Of a DNA stretch of 64,000 nt, positions 45,158 to 53,212 are shown piece after piece. The stretch is from an uncultured Bacilli bacterium. GTDB lineage: Bacteria > Bacillota_I > Bacilli_A > RF39 > UBA660. Location of the stretch: NCBI GenBank assembly GCA_934097015.1, contig CAKONF010000002.1, positions 13,845 through 77,844 on the forward strand. Direction: 5' to 3'. Within the stretch, counting starts at the first letter, position 1; each line of letters begins with the position of its first letter. Both the position numbers and the translations under genes were made by a program. The notes beneath the pieces are model-generated. The model did no database searches. It was not told where the DNA came from and saw only the letters and a list, made by a program, of their open reading frames with translations.

Positions 45158-47245
45158 TTATTCTGCTTCTTTTATTATATTTTTGCAACCAATGTATGTT
45201 GCTAGGAAATAACAACTATATATTAAACTCATAATTATAATAGTTAATATTATTGAAGGTAATAATTGGTCTTTGGAAGCAAGTGTATTAAATATTGATA
45301 AAGCAAACTGTATTCCGAAAATTGAATGAATTATCGCAAGTATTAAAGGTAGCATAAAGAATATTGCAATTTGTTCAAATAATGATTTGTTAATCATTTT
45401 TTCATCACAACCAATTTTTCTTAAAATAACATATCTTTCTATGTTATCTGAACTTTCTGTTAATTGTTTTAAAGCGAGTATTGCGCAACTAACTATTAGA
45501 AAAATTATTCCTAAATAGATTGCAATAAATACAACTATGGTTGATAAACCAATACTTGATTCAAAAAGATGAATTTTAGTATGACTATTTAAAGAGTTTT
45601 TAGCTTCGTGAAGTTTTTGATTAAGAGCTGATTCATTATCTGAAAAGATGTCTTCTATTTTATCTTTTTCTTCTTTATTCTTAGCGTTATAATTTGCTAC
45701 TAAAAGCCATAATTTTTGATTTTCGATATTTAAATTAGCACTGTCTGGGACAATTATAATTCCAACATTAGTTTTACTTGTAGAAATCTCAATAAAACTA
45801 TCTTCGCATTTTTGATATTTAGGTTTATATTCACTACCATTTATGTTAATTTGTGCATTTGCTTGTAAACCTTTATTTCTCATTTCTGCAATACTTTCAT
45901 AGTTAGCAATTATTATATATTCATCATCATTTAAAGTATATTCTTTATGGCCATAAAGTTTTGCTATTTTATTGTAATCTGATAATTTCATAATCATTTC
46001 TGGTGTTTCAAGTTTCATCATTGGGAACTCTTTCTTTATATCAATAGCAACACTTCCTAATGTTTTTTCCCAGGTTAAGTCACTTAGTTCATAAATAGGT
46101 AATTCTATAACATCTTTTAAAAGGTCCATATCAAAGCCATTTTCTTTAAGTGTGTAAGAAATTGGTTTTTTAGAATCTTCTTTGATTTCTTCACTATATG
46201 TAATACTTTCTTTACTGTTATCTAAATTAGCTGTTTTATATAAATTAATATCAACTGGTGTCATTGCTTCTATATCTTTTTGCATAGAATTTTTTAAAGC
46301 TAATGATGAGGATAATGCAGTAATTGTCATAAATAACATTAAGCATATAATACTTATACTTATTACAGTTGTATTAATTTTATTATGTATTTGTCTTAGT
46401 ACAAACATGTTTGTACCTTTTAAATATATACTTCTTTTTGACTCTACTATTTTTAAAATAAAACCTGATATTGACCAAAATATTAAAATTGTTGTAATTA
46501 TACCTAATATTACTGCAAGTACTATTGCTTTTGTTGTTTCATTAATGCTAGATAATGTAAATACTTTTTTTGTAACTATCCAATATGCATATCCTAATCC
46601 GATACTAGATATTATAAATACTACTACACACAGTATAGGATTTTTTATTTTTATTTTTTCGTTCTTTTTAGATGCTGTTAATAAATTAATTAGTTTGTAT
46701 TTAGAAATTGTGAAAGCATTAAATATTAATACTGCTAAATACATTATTGCAAAGTATAAACATGTTTTGATGCAAGCATTTTTTGAGAACACAAATTCAA
46801 ATTTAGTCATGTCTGCTTGGAATAATTTTGCTACTAAAATTGACATAAGTTGTGAGACAAAAATACCTATTACTAATCCTATTAATAGAGATATAATTCC
46901 AACAAATATTGTTTCTATTAAAAGTATTTTGGATATTTGTCTTTTACTCATTCCAAGTGTCATGTATATTCCAAATTCTTTTTTTCGTCTATTTATTAGA
47001 AAATTATTTGCATATACAATTAATAAACCTAATATTATTGCTATAAATACAGATACCATACCAAGCATATTAATCATAAGTTTAATTATTTCTTTAGTAG
47101 AGGATGAGACTTTTAACATTGCTTCTTGACTATCAAGAGAATTAAACATATAGAATACTGCAACACCTAATACTAATGTTATGAAATATATAGCATAATC
47201 TTTAAAACTTTTTTTCATGTTTTTTAGAGACAATTTAAATAACAT
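45158..47245 (-). CDS. BceB-like FtsX-type ABC permease
   Basis: A 695-residue permease with the ten-TM plan of BceB/VraG-type peptide resistance transporters. There is an N-terminal TM, an FtsX core (MLGMVSVFIAIILGLLIVYA; KKEFGIYMTLGMSKRQISKI), six more TMs, a ~210-residue extracellular domain between TM7 and TM8 (about 330-545), and a C-terminal FtsX set (ERYVILRKIGCDEKMINKSL). These transporters sense and remove peptide antibiotics from lipid II-cycle intermediates. Its start overlaps the ATPase gene by 11 nt. Confidence 0.93.
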   Translation of the reverse strand: MLFKLSLKNMKKSFKDYAIYFITLVLGVAVFYMFNSLDSQEAMLKVSSSTKEIIKLMINMLGMVSVFIAIILGLLIVYANNFLINRRKKEFGIYMTLGMSKRQISKILLIETIFVGIISLLIGLVIGIFVSQLMSILVAKLFQADMTKFEFVFSKNACIKTCLYFAIMYLAVLIFNAFTISKYKLINLLTASKKNEKIKIKNPILCVVVFIISSIGLGYAYWIVTKKVFTLSSINETTKAIVLAVILGIITTILIFWSISGFILKIVESKRSIYLKGTNMFVLRQIHNKINTTVISISIICLMLFMTITALSSSLALKNSMQKDIEAMTPVDINLYKTANLDNSKESITYSEEIKEDSKKPISYTLKENGFDMDLLKDVIELPIYELSDLTWEKTLGSVAIDIKKEFPMMKLETPEMIMKLSDYNKIAKLYGHKEYTLNDDEYIIIANYESIAEMRNKGLQANAQININGSEYKPKYQKCEDSFIEISTSKTNVGIIIVPDSANLNIENQKLWLLVANYNAKNKEEKDKIEDIFSDNESALNQKLHEAKNSLNSHTKIHLFESSIGLSTIVVFIAIYLGIIFLIVSCAILALKQLTESSDNIERYVILRKIGCDEKMINKSLFEQIAIFFMLPLILAIIHSIFGIQFALSIFNTLASKDQLLPSIILTIIIMSLIYSCYFLATYIGCKNIIKEAE

Positions 47246-48002
47246 CGTTTAATTCGCCTCCAAGAAGTGTTTGAACTTCGATAATACTTTCAAAGAATTC
47301 TTTTCTACTGTTATCACCTTTTATTAATTCGTTAAATATTTTTCCATCTTTAATAAAAATAATTCTATCTGCATAACTTGCTGTAAATGCATCATGTGTC
47401 ACCATTAAAATAGTTGCATCTAAAGTTTCATTTAAAGTTGTTAATGTTTCTAATAATTGTTTTGCTGACTTTGAATCTAATGCTCCTGTTGGTTCATCTG
47501 CTAGAACTAGTTTTGGATTTGTTATTATTGCTCTTGCTGATGCAACTCTTTGTTTTTGTCCTCCAGATAATTGATATGGATACTTATTTAAAATATTATC
47601 AATTTCTAGTTTTTTTGCAATATCTTTAACTTTTTTATCTATTTCATGTACGTTTCTTTTTTGAATAGTAAGAGCTAAAGCTATATTTTCATAAGCAGTT
47701 AAAGTATCTAATAAATTAAAATCTTGAAATATAAAGCCTAATTCTTCTCTTCTAAATTTATTAAGTTTATTTCCTTTTAATTTTGTAATATCATCTCCAT
47801 TTATCAGAATATGTCCAGTTGTTACCTTATCTATTGTTGATATACAATTTAAAAGTGTTGTTTTTCCACTTCCTGATGCTCCCATTATTCCAACAAATTC
47901 TTTTTTTTTGACATTGAAACTAATATTGTCTACGGCTTTTGTTAAATTAGATTTATTACCATAATATTTTTCAACGTTTTGTACTTCTAATATATTTTCC
48001 AT
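47235..48002 (-). CDS. BceA-like ABC ATPase
   Basis: A 255-residue ATPase of the MacB/BceA type. Walker A is GIMGASGSGKTTLLNCIST, the Q-loop is FIFQDFNLLDTLTAYEN, the signature is YQLSGGQKQRVASARAI, Walker B is LVLADEPTGALDSKS and the H-loop is LMVTHDAFTASYA. It pairs with the downstream FtsX permease. Ribosome site GAAAGGAGTATATAT-ATG. A BceR-type dyad and a TATAAT lie in its leader. Confidence 0.95.
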   Translation of the reverse strand: MENILEVQNVEKYYGNKSNLTKAVDNISFNVKKKEFVGIMGASGSGKTTLLNCISTIDKVTTGHILINGDDITKLKGNKLNKFRREELGFIFQDFNLLDTLTAYENIALALTIQKRNVHEIDKKVKDIAKKLEIDNILNKYPYQLSGGQKQRVASARAIITNPKLVLADEPTGALDSKSAKQLLETLTTLNETLDATILMVTHDAFTASYADRIIFIKDGKIFNELIKGDNSRKEFFESIIEVQTLLGGELNDVI

Positions 48003-48029
48003 ATATATACTCCTTTCAAATACAAGTAT

Positions 48030-48093
48030 ATTATAATAAAATTAATATTGGGTTGCTATCGATTTATATTACAATTAGACTACATTTTTGTAA
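48030..48093 (-). promoter_or_regulatory. Promoter with BceR-type operator ahead of the ABC genes
   Basis: On the minus strand TTACAAAAATGTAG (48093-48080) is a TTACA-N4-TGTAR dyad, 44 bp upstream of TATAAT (48035-48030). There is no good -35 box, as expected for an activator-dependent promoter. The same dyad precedes the regulator operon. Confidence 0.6.
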
Positions 48094-48100
48094 TATTGTT

Positions 48101-48143
48101 AAAAAGTATTGTTTTATTAACATTTATTTTTTAACAATACTTT
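48101..48143 (-). terminator. Terminator between the sensor kinase and ABC genes
   Basis: A perfect 11-bp stem AAAGTATTGTT/AACAATACTTT (48143-48133 with 48113-48103) is followed by TT. It begins at the kinase stop codon and separates the two units. Confidence 0.65.
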
Positions 48144-49162
48144 TATTTTAGATTAATATAACTACTATTTGGAAATATTATTTTTATTATTGTATATTCA
48201 TTTTCTTTAGAATCTAATTCTATAGATATACCTAGTTTATCACATAATTTTTTACATAAATATAATCCTATTCCAGTAGATTTTTTATTTGATAATCTTC
48301 CATTAGTACCTGTAAAACCTTTTTCAAATACTCTATTTATTTCATTTTTTTTGATACCAATACCATTATCTTTGATATATAAAATAGTGTTATCTTTATT
48401 TTCTTTACTAAACATTTCTATTTCAAGTGTTCTCTCTTTATTTTTATATTTTACACTATTTTGTATAAGTTGATTTAATATAAATATTATCCATTTGCTA
48501 TCTGTATATATTATGTTATTTAAATCATGTGTATTTATTTCGACTTTTTCTTGTATAAGCATAGTTTTATTTTTTTTGATACTTTCATTTACTAATTCTT
48601 TTAAGTTTGATTTTTTAATGTAGTAATCTTTTTCTACTGTATTACTTCTTGCATAATATAAAGCTTGGTCTATATAGTTTTCTAATTTATCTAATTCTTC
48701 TTCAATACTTCTAGTAGCATTATTTTTATTATTTTCTATAATCATTTTACTAGTTGCTAGTGGTATTTTTATTTCATGAATCCATAATTCGATATATTCT
48801 TTATAATCTTTTACATTATATTTATATTTATTAACATTTTCATGCATAGATTTATTTATTTGTTCTAATGTTTCATATAATATTTTACCTTCAATAAATT
48901 CTGGTTTTTTTATTACTTCTGTTATTAAATATTTTTCTTTTAGTTGATTTAGTATTTTTTCTAAGTAATTATAATATTTTTTCTTTTTATTATATTCATA
49001 AATTAATCCTATTAAGTATGATGTAATTATTATTATTGGTGTATATATTTTTATGTAAGTATTTAGTGGATAAGTCATAAAAAATATTTCTATTGTTATT
49101 AATGAAAATACTATTAAAATTATTGTAAGAATTTTTTCTTTTATAAATTTTAAAAAGGTCAT
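48143..49162 (-). CDS. BceS-like sensor histidine kinase
   Basis: A 339-residue kinase of the intramembrane-sensing type: two TMs close together near the N-terminus (about 10-30 and 36-56) with almost no extracellular loop, then a dimerisation/phosphoacceptor helix YIELWIHEIKIPLATSK (His about 130). The ATPase domain has NQLIQNSVKYK (N box), YIKDNGIGIKKNEINRVFEKG (G1/F) and STGIGLYLCKKL (G2). Such kinases rely on a BceAB-type transporter for signal perception. One base is shared with the regulator gene. Confidence 0.95.
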   Translation of the reverse strand: MTFLKFIKEKILTIILIVFSLITIEIFFMTYPLNTYIKIYTPIIIITSYLIGLIYEYNKKKKYYNYLEKILNQLKEKYLITEVIKKPEFIEGKILYETLEQINKSMHENVNKYKYNVKDYKEYIELWIHEIKIPLATSKMIIENNKNNATRSIEEELDKLENYIDQALYYARSNTVEKDYYIKKSNLKELVNESIKKNKTMLIQEKVEINTHDLNNIIYTDSKWIIFILNQLIQNSVKYKNKERTLEIEMFSKENKDNTILYIKDNGIGIKKNEINRVFEKGFTGTNGRLSNKKSTGIGLYLCKKLCDKLGISIELDSKENEYTIIKIIFPNSSYINLK

Positions 49163-49842
49163 TATTCTTCACTCCCTTTTAAAATATATCCTTGTCCTCT
49201 TTTTGTTTCTAATAGTTCTTTTAGGCCTAATTCTTCTAATTTATATCTTACTCTTGTAATGTTTACTGTTAGTGTACTATCTCCTATAAAGTTATCACTA
49301 TCCCATAAGCACATCATTATATCTTCTCTAGATACTATTTTATTTCTATTTTGAACTAAGTATTTTAGAATTCTAAATTCATTTTTTGTAAGTTCTATTA
49401 TAGTGTTATCTTTTTCTATTGTACTTTTGTTAATATTTAAAATAAAATCTTTCGCATCTATTCTATCTATGTTTTCTTGTGATTTAGTTCTTCTTAGTAA
49501 TGAATTAATTTTTGCAAGCAGAATATGTATATTAAATGGCTTTGTTATGTAATGGTCTGCTCCATTATTTATAGTTAGTAATTCATCTATTTCATTATCT
49601 CTACTAGTTATGATTATTATAGGCATATTTGATTTTTTTCTTATTTCTTTACAAATATATTCTCCATCTGCGTTAGGTAGATTTAGATCTAGCAACAACA
49701 ATTCTGGATTAATTTTTATGATATCGTTTAATGTGTTGTTAAATGTTTTTAAAGATTCAGATAAATATCCATTATTATTTAAAAATATTTCTAATTCTTT
49801 TCTTAATTTTTCATCATCTTCAACGATTAATATTTTTTCCAT
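49162..49842 (-). CDS. BceR-like response regulator
   Basis: A 226-residue OmpR/PhoB-class regulator. The receiver domain has ILIVEDDEKLRKELE, phosphoacceptor Asp in LLLDLNLPNADGEY, the conserved Thr in IIITSRD and Lys in ADHYITKPFN. The winged-helix domain has LTKNEFRILKYLVQNRNKIV and STLTVNITRVRYKLEELGL. It forms the operon with the kinase gene and is expected to bind the TTACA-N4-TGTAR dyads upstream of itself and of the ABC genes. Confidence 0.96.
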   Translation of the reverse strand: MEKILIVEDDEKLRKELEIFLNNNGYLSESLKTFNNTLNDIIKINPELLLLDLNLPNADGEYICKEIRKKSNMPIIIITSRDNEIDELLTINNGADHYITKPFNIHILLAKINSLLRRTKSQENIDRIDAKDFILNINKSTIEKDNTIIELTKNEFRILKYLVQNRNKIVSREDIMMCLWDSDNFIGDSTLTVNITRVRYKLEELGLKELLETKRGQGYILKGSEE

Positions 49843-49859
49843 ACGTATCCCTCATGTAT

Positions 49860-49902
49860 ATTATAACATTAAATTATGTTTAATAATATTACAGTTTTGT
49901 AA
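49860..49902 (-). promoter_or_regulatory. Promoter with BceR-type operator ahead of the regulator operon
   Basis: A perfect dyad TTACAAAACTGTAA (plus 49889-49902) lies 23 bp upstream of TATAAT (plus attata 49860-49865), 18 nt before the regulator ATG. It differs in spacing from the ABC-gene site by 21 bp, about two helical turns. Confidence 0.6.
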
Positions 49903-49950
49903 GATTATATAAGTATATATTTGTCTTTTATATTTTTTTACATATATTTA

Positions 49951-49979
49951 TTGTTTTATCTTTTGAAATATTGTATAAT
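49951..49979 (+). promoter_or_regulatory. Promoter of the type I toxin-like transcript
   Basis: TTGTTT (49951-49956), 17-bp spacer, TATAAT (49974-49979) on the plus strand. A transcript starting near 49986 would begin just before the leader element TTGGGTGCTT. Confidence 0.6.
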
Positions 49980-50050
49980 TGTTTTAGGAATATTTAACAG
50001 TTGGGTGCTTGCCTCTTTATTCTTTTATTAAGAAAGGAGGCTTGGTAATT

Positions 50051-50125
50051 ATGTCTAAGAAAGATTTTTTAATTTTTTCTTTAATTATTATCATTTTTCT
50101 TCTTATATTTTTATTATATAAATAA
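50051..50125 (+). CDS. Putative type I toxin: 24-residue hydrophobic peptide
   Basis: ATG at 50051 has a strong SD (AAGGAGG, 10 nt). It encodes MSKKDFLIFS, then LIIIIFLLIFLLYK: two Lys, a single membrane-spanning helix, and a Lys end. This is the form of type I toxins. The mRNA is highly structured: GCCTC (50011-50015) can pair with GAGGC that contains the SD (50037-50041); leader TTGGGTGCTT (50001-50010) can pair with AAGCACTCAA (50142-50151); and a hairpin and terminator follow. An antisense RNA is expected but not proven. The sequence family is not recognised. Confidence 0.6.
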   Translation: MSKKDFLIFSLIIIIFLLIFLLYK

Positions 50126-50143
50126 TATTTATGTAAGCAAAAA

Positions 50144-50170
50144 GCACTCAATCTAGCGTAGATTAAGTGC
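50144..50170. repeat. Hairpin downstream of the toxin ORF
   Basis: GCACTCAATCTA and TAGATTAAGTGC (50144-50155, 50159-50170) form a 12-bp stem with one mismatch and a 3-nt loop. Its left arm is also the partner of the 5' leader. In type I systems such elements are contact sites for the antisense RNA. Confidence 0.65.
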
Positions 50171-50184
50171 AAACCCATAAAGGC

Positions 50185-50226
50185 GAGTACTCAACATGAG
50201 CTTGTTAAGTATTCCCTTTTTTATTT
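50185..50226 (+). terminator. Rho-independent terminator of the toxin mRNA
   Basis: GAGTACTCAACA (50185-50196) pairs with TGTTAAGTATTC (50203-50214) using G:U pairs, followed by CCTTTTTTATTTT. It closes the ~240-nt plus-strand transcript. Confidence 0.7.
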
Positions 50227-50295
50227 TATTCAAGTTCCCTTGACATATTCATAATAACATATTATTTATATATTTTCAAATAAAACTTATCATAT

Positions 50296-51402
50296 TTATA
50301 ATAAATTATTTGTTTCTTTTATTTTTTCCCAAAATAAATCTAATTCTGTTCTTCCAAAATGTCCGTATGATGCTAAATCGTAATATATTGGATTTAATAA
50401 ATCTAATTCTTTTATAATATTGTCTACACTAAAATTAAAATTATTATTTACAAATTCATATATTTTATCTATACCTACTTTATTTGTATTAAATGTATTT
50501 ATATAAATAGAAATTGGATATTCTTTTCCTATTGCATATGCTAATTCTATTTCACATTTATCTGCTAGGTTATTAGCTACAATATTTTTTGCAACATATC
50601 TTGCATAGTATGCTCCACTTCTATCTACTTTAGAAGGGTCTTTACTGCTAAAACATCCTCCACCTACTTTTCCTATTCCTCCATAAGTATCTGCAACTAT
50701 TTTTCTACCTGTTGTTCCACTATCTCCAAAAGAACCACCTATTGTAAATTTGCCACTTGTGTTTATTAATATTTTTGTGTTTTTATCAAGTAGATTGGTA
50801 GGAACAACTTTGTTTATTACTTCATTAATAATTAAATTTTCTAAGTCTTTTTTATCTATGTTTTCTTTATGCTGAGATGCGATAATTATTGTATCTATTC
50901 TTTTTGGAATATCATTTTCATATTCGATAGTTATTTGTGTTTTACCATCAGGTTTTAGTATAGAATTTTTGTCTTTTTTTCTTACATCTGATAATCTTTT
51001 TGCTAGTTTATTTGCTAAAAGGATTGGTAGTGGCATATATTCTTTTGTTTCATTTGTTGCATAACCAAACATTATTCCTTGATCTCCTGCCATAATTTTA
51101 TCTTGTTCTACTGCATTATTTATTTCAATAGATTGTTTATTTACTTTAACAATTACATTATATTCTTCTTCATAGCCAATATCTTTTAATACTTTTTTTG
51201 CTAGAGAACCATAATCTAATTTTGCTTTAGTTGTTGCTTCTCCGTAAATAAATATTAAATCATCTTTTATAGTTGCTTCTACTGCCATTTTGCTACTTTT
51301 GTCTTGTCTTAATGCTTCATCTAATATGTAATCACTGATTTTATCACATATTTTATCTGGATGTCCTTCCGTTACTGATTCACTTGTTAAATAATATTTC
51401 AT
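50296..51402 (-). CDS. metK: S-adenosylmethionine synthetase
   Basis: A 368-residue methionine adenosyltransferase making SAM from methionine and ATP. Motifs include TSESVTEGHPDKICDKISD, AGDQGIMFGYATNET, the P-loop-like GGGCFSSKDPSKVDRSGAYY and TSGKFTIGGSFGDSGTTGRK. It is slightly shorter than the usual 380-400. Ribosome site GGGAGATTAT-ATG. An S-box riboswitch and terminator precede it, so it should be repressed when SAM is plentiful. Confidence 0.97.
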   Translation of the reverse strand: MKYYLTSESVTEGHPDKICDKISDYILDEALRQDKSSKMAVEATIKDDLIFIYGEATTKAKLDYGSLAKKVLKDIGYEEEYNVIVKVNKQSIEINNAVEQDKIMAGDQGIMFGYATNETKEYMPLPILLANKLAKRLSDVRKKDKNSILKPDGKTQITIEYENDIPKRIDTIIIASQHKENIDKKDLENLIINEVINKVVPTNLLDKNTKILINTSGKFTIGGSFGDSGTTGRKIVADTYGGIGKVGGGCFSSKDPSKVDRSGAYYARYVAKNIVANNLADKCEIELAYAIGKEYPISIYINTFNTNKVGIDKIYEFVNNNFNFSVDNIIKELDLLNPIYYDLASYGHFGRTELDLFWEKIKETNNLL

Positions 51403-51434
51403 ATAATCTCCCTCTTTCTCTTTTTATCAAAAAT

Positions 51435-51553
51435 AAAAAACTCTTGAAAGAGTTATTGTTATAAAAATCTCTTTCATCGATATTAGCATTACCACCTTAC
51501 TATTGCAGGTTGGTATGAGTTCTTAGAGCTAATTCTCTCCCTCATTCTTGATA
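51435..51553 (-). promoter_or_regulatory. SAM-I (S-box) riboswitch with terminator, controlling metK
   Basis: On the minus strand the leader begins TTATCAAGAATGAGGGAG and includes CAACCTGCAATAGTAAGGTG, GTAATGCTAATATC and GATGAAAGAG, in the order and spacing of the S-box (P1, P2 with kink-turn, P3 CAACCT...AAGGTG, P4, P1'). An intrinsic terminator follows, AACTCTT-TC-AAGAGTT and TTTTTT (51454-51435). GAAAGAG (51470s) can pair with CTCTTTC as antiterminator. A TATAAT (plus 51558-51563) sits just upstream. Position before metK fits a known SAM-I target. Confidence 0.85.
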
Positions 51554-51636
51554 AAAAATTATAATTATTTAACGTATTATTTCTAATACAATTTTATTTT
51601 AACATTCTTTTTATATTTTGTATATAATTTTTATAG

Positions 51637-51662
51637 TAAAAAAGACTTTCAAACGAAGTCTT
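51637..51662 (-). terminator. Rho-independent terminator
   Basis: AAGACTT (minus 51662-51656) pairs with AAGTCTT (51648-51642), then TTTTTAC. It overlaps the last bases of the DUF308 gene. Confidence 0.8.
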
Positions 51663-52212
51663 ATTTTTCTAATAATTTTGTTATTTCTTTTATGTTATTT
51701 TTAAATATAATTGTATCTATAATATTAGATATAGAATATACTGTAATTAGTATTCCTAGAGAAGTTGTTAATGCTATAGTTCCAATACTAGGATTAAGTA
51801 TAATTATTAAACCACATATAATAGATATTATAGAACATATTAGAAGTGATAACCAACTACTAATATTATTTCTATATAGTAATATTGATAGTCTTAAATC
51901 TAGTGTTGATTTAGTAATCATGATTATACCAGCTACTATTGGGAATAATGTTTTTACAATATCTGGATTAACTAGCATTATAATACCAAGTAATAATTCT
52001 ATGACACCTAATGTTAAGAAACTAGAGAAGAATATACTTGATTCTTTTTCTATTAAGAAATATATTCCATTTACAATAAGTAATATTGATAGTATATAAG
52101 TTATTGTTGTAAATGATACTTCTGGATAAATTATAAATATTAATCCTATAATTAACATTATTATAGATATTATAATAGATGAGTACAAGAATTTGTTTAA
52201 TTTATTTAACAT
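51661..52212 (-). CDS. DUF308/HdeD-family membrane protein
   Basis: A 183-residue protein with six TM segments arranged as three similar pairs, such as IIISIIMLIIGLIFIIYPEVS, LGVIELLLGIIMLVNPDIV and ICGLIIILNPSIGTIALT. The recurrent G-x-x-x-I/L-x-x-x-P signature is that of DUF308 (HdeD-like) proteins. In enterobacteria HdeD is tied to acid resistance; function in Firmicutes is not known. It lies alone between the metK region and an MscS gene, with its own terminator. Confidence 0.85.
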   Translation of the reverse strand: MLNKLNKFLYSSIIISIIMLIIGLIFIIYPEVSFTTITYILSILLIVNGIYFLIEKESSIFFSSFLTLGVIELLLGIIMLVNPDIVKTLFPIVAGIIMITKSTLDLRLSILLYRNNISSWLSLLICSIISIICGLIIILNPSIGTIALTTSLGILITVYSISNIIDTIIFKNNIKEITKLLEK

Positions 52213-52268
52213 GTATAGGCTCCTTTCTATTATAATTTTAATAAAAATATTTTGTTTTGTAAACTACA

Positions 52269-53120
52269 TTATTCTTTTATAAGTCGAATATTTTCATTTT
52301 TATATTCTTTTAATATTTCATTCCATATATATGATTCAACTAATCTTGCTTTTTTTGGATTTATTAAAAATCTTATATTTAATTCTATATGTTTATCTTT
52401 TACTTCTGTATATATCATCGGTTCATATTTATTATAATACATTCTATATGATGTATTATTTTTTAATTCATTTTTCATTTTAATTGGTATATTTTTTATT
52501 ACATCTATATTATTTATTATTTTGTATAAAGTCTTTTTTGCTAGTATAACATCACTATCAAGAGATATTTGTACTTTTATTTCGTCCCATATGTATTTGA
52601 AACCTTTATTCATATTTTTTACTGTTTCTGTAAATATTATTGAGTTTGGAATTATTGAAACTACACCTGTACTTTGATGCCCATAATTATCACTTATTTC
52701 TAATAATTCAAAGAATAATGATCCTAGATTTATAACATCTCCTTTTTGACCTTTTATTTCAATTCTGTCTTCTAATTTAAAAGGTTTATAAAGTTTTATA
52801 TAAAATCCTGCAAATAAATTTAATATGTAATCTTTTAAAGATAATGTTATTGCTGCTGATACAAAACTTATTAATGTCATTGCATTTTTTATATTACTTT
52901 CCCATATAAGATAAATAATTAAAATTTGAATAATAGATATTATTAATTTTATAAAATTTAATGTTTTATATTGTAATCTATTATTATTTATTCTTATTAG
53001 TTGTTTTTTTAAAATATATACTAACGATTTACCTATTATTAAAGTTAAGATTGTGTAAAATATTAAAATTGTATATTTGTTATTAAATGGTAAAAATAAT
53101 GTATCTATATTTTTTAACAT
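52269..53120 (-). CDS. MscS-family mechanosensitive channel
   Basis: A 283-residue channel with three or four TM segments, then the pore helix and beta domain: ALTLISFVSAAITLSLKDYILNLFAGFYIKLYKPF (given in parts here: pore region SAAITLSLKDYILNLFAGFY), ...LEDRIEIKGQKGDVINLGSL and VVSIIPNSIIFTETVKNM. The GQKGDV...N-L-G element with IPNS marks the MscS beta domain. It would release osmolytes under hypoosmotic stress. Another MscS-like gene lies at 54919. Ribosome site AAAGGAGAAATTTAT-ATG. Confidence 0.9.
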   Translation of the reverse strand: MLKNIDTLFLPFNNKYTILIFYTILTLIIGKSLVYILKKQLIRINNNRLQYKTLNFIKLIISIIQILIIYLIWESNIKNAMTLISFVSAAITLSLKDYILNLFAGFYIKLYKPFKLEDRIEIKGQKGDVINLGSLFFELLEISDNYGHQSTGVVSIIPNSIIFTETVKNMNKGFKYIWDEIKVQISLDSDVILAKKTLYKIINNIDVIKNIPIKMKNELKNNTSYRMYYNKYEPMIYTEVKDKHIELNIRFLINPKKARLVESYIWNEILKEYKNENIRLIKE

Positions 53121-53175
53121 ATAAATTTCTCCTTTTTGTATGTTTTAATATATCATTTTTATTAACTTATATAAA

Positions 53176-53205
53176 GTAAAAAAGAAGTATTTGTTTGCTT
53201 CTTTA
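53176..53205 (-). terminator. Rho-independent terminator
   Basis: AAGAAG pairs with CTTCTT across a ten-base loop on the minus strand, then TTTTTAC. It follows the AbgT stop and ends the long parA-to-abgT unit. Confidence 0.7.
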
Positions 53206-53212
53206 CATTTTT

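Noticed and set aside
46182..47129. A 315-codon plus-strand open frame opposite the FtsX-type permease
   Set aside because: It mirrors a hydrophobic minus-strand gene in AT-rich DNA, has no SD and encodes no recognisable domain; the sense gene is clear.
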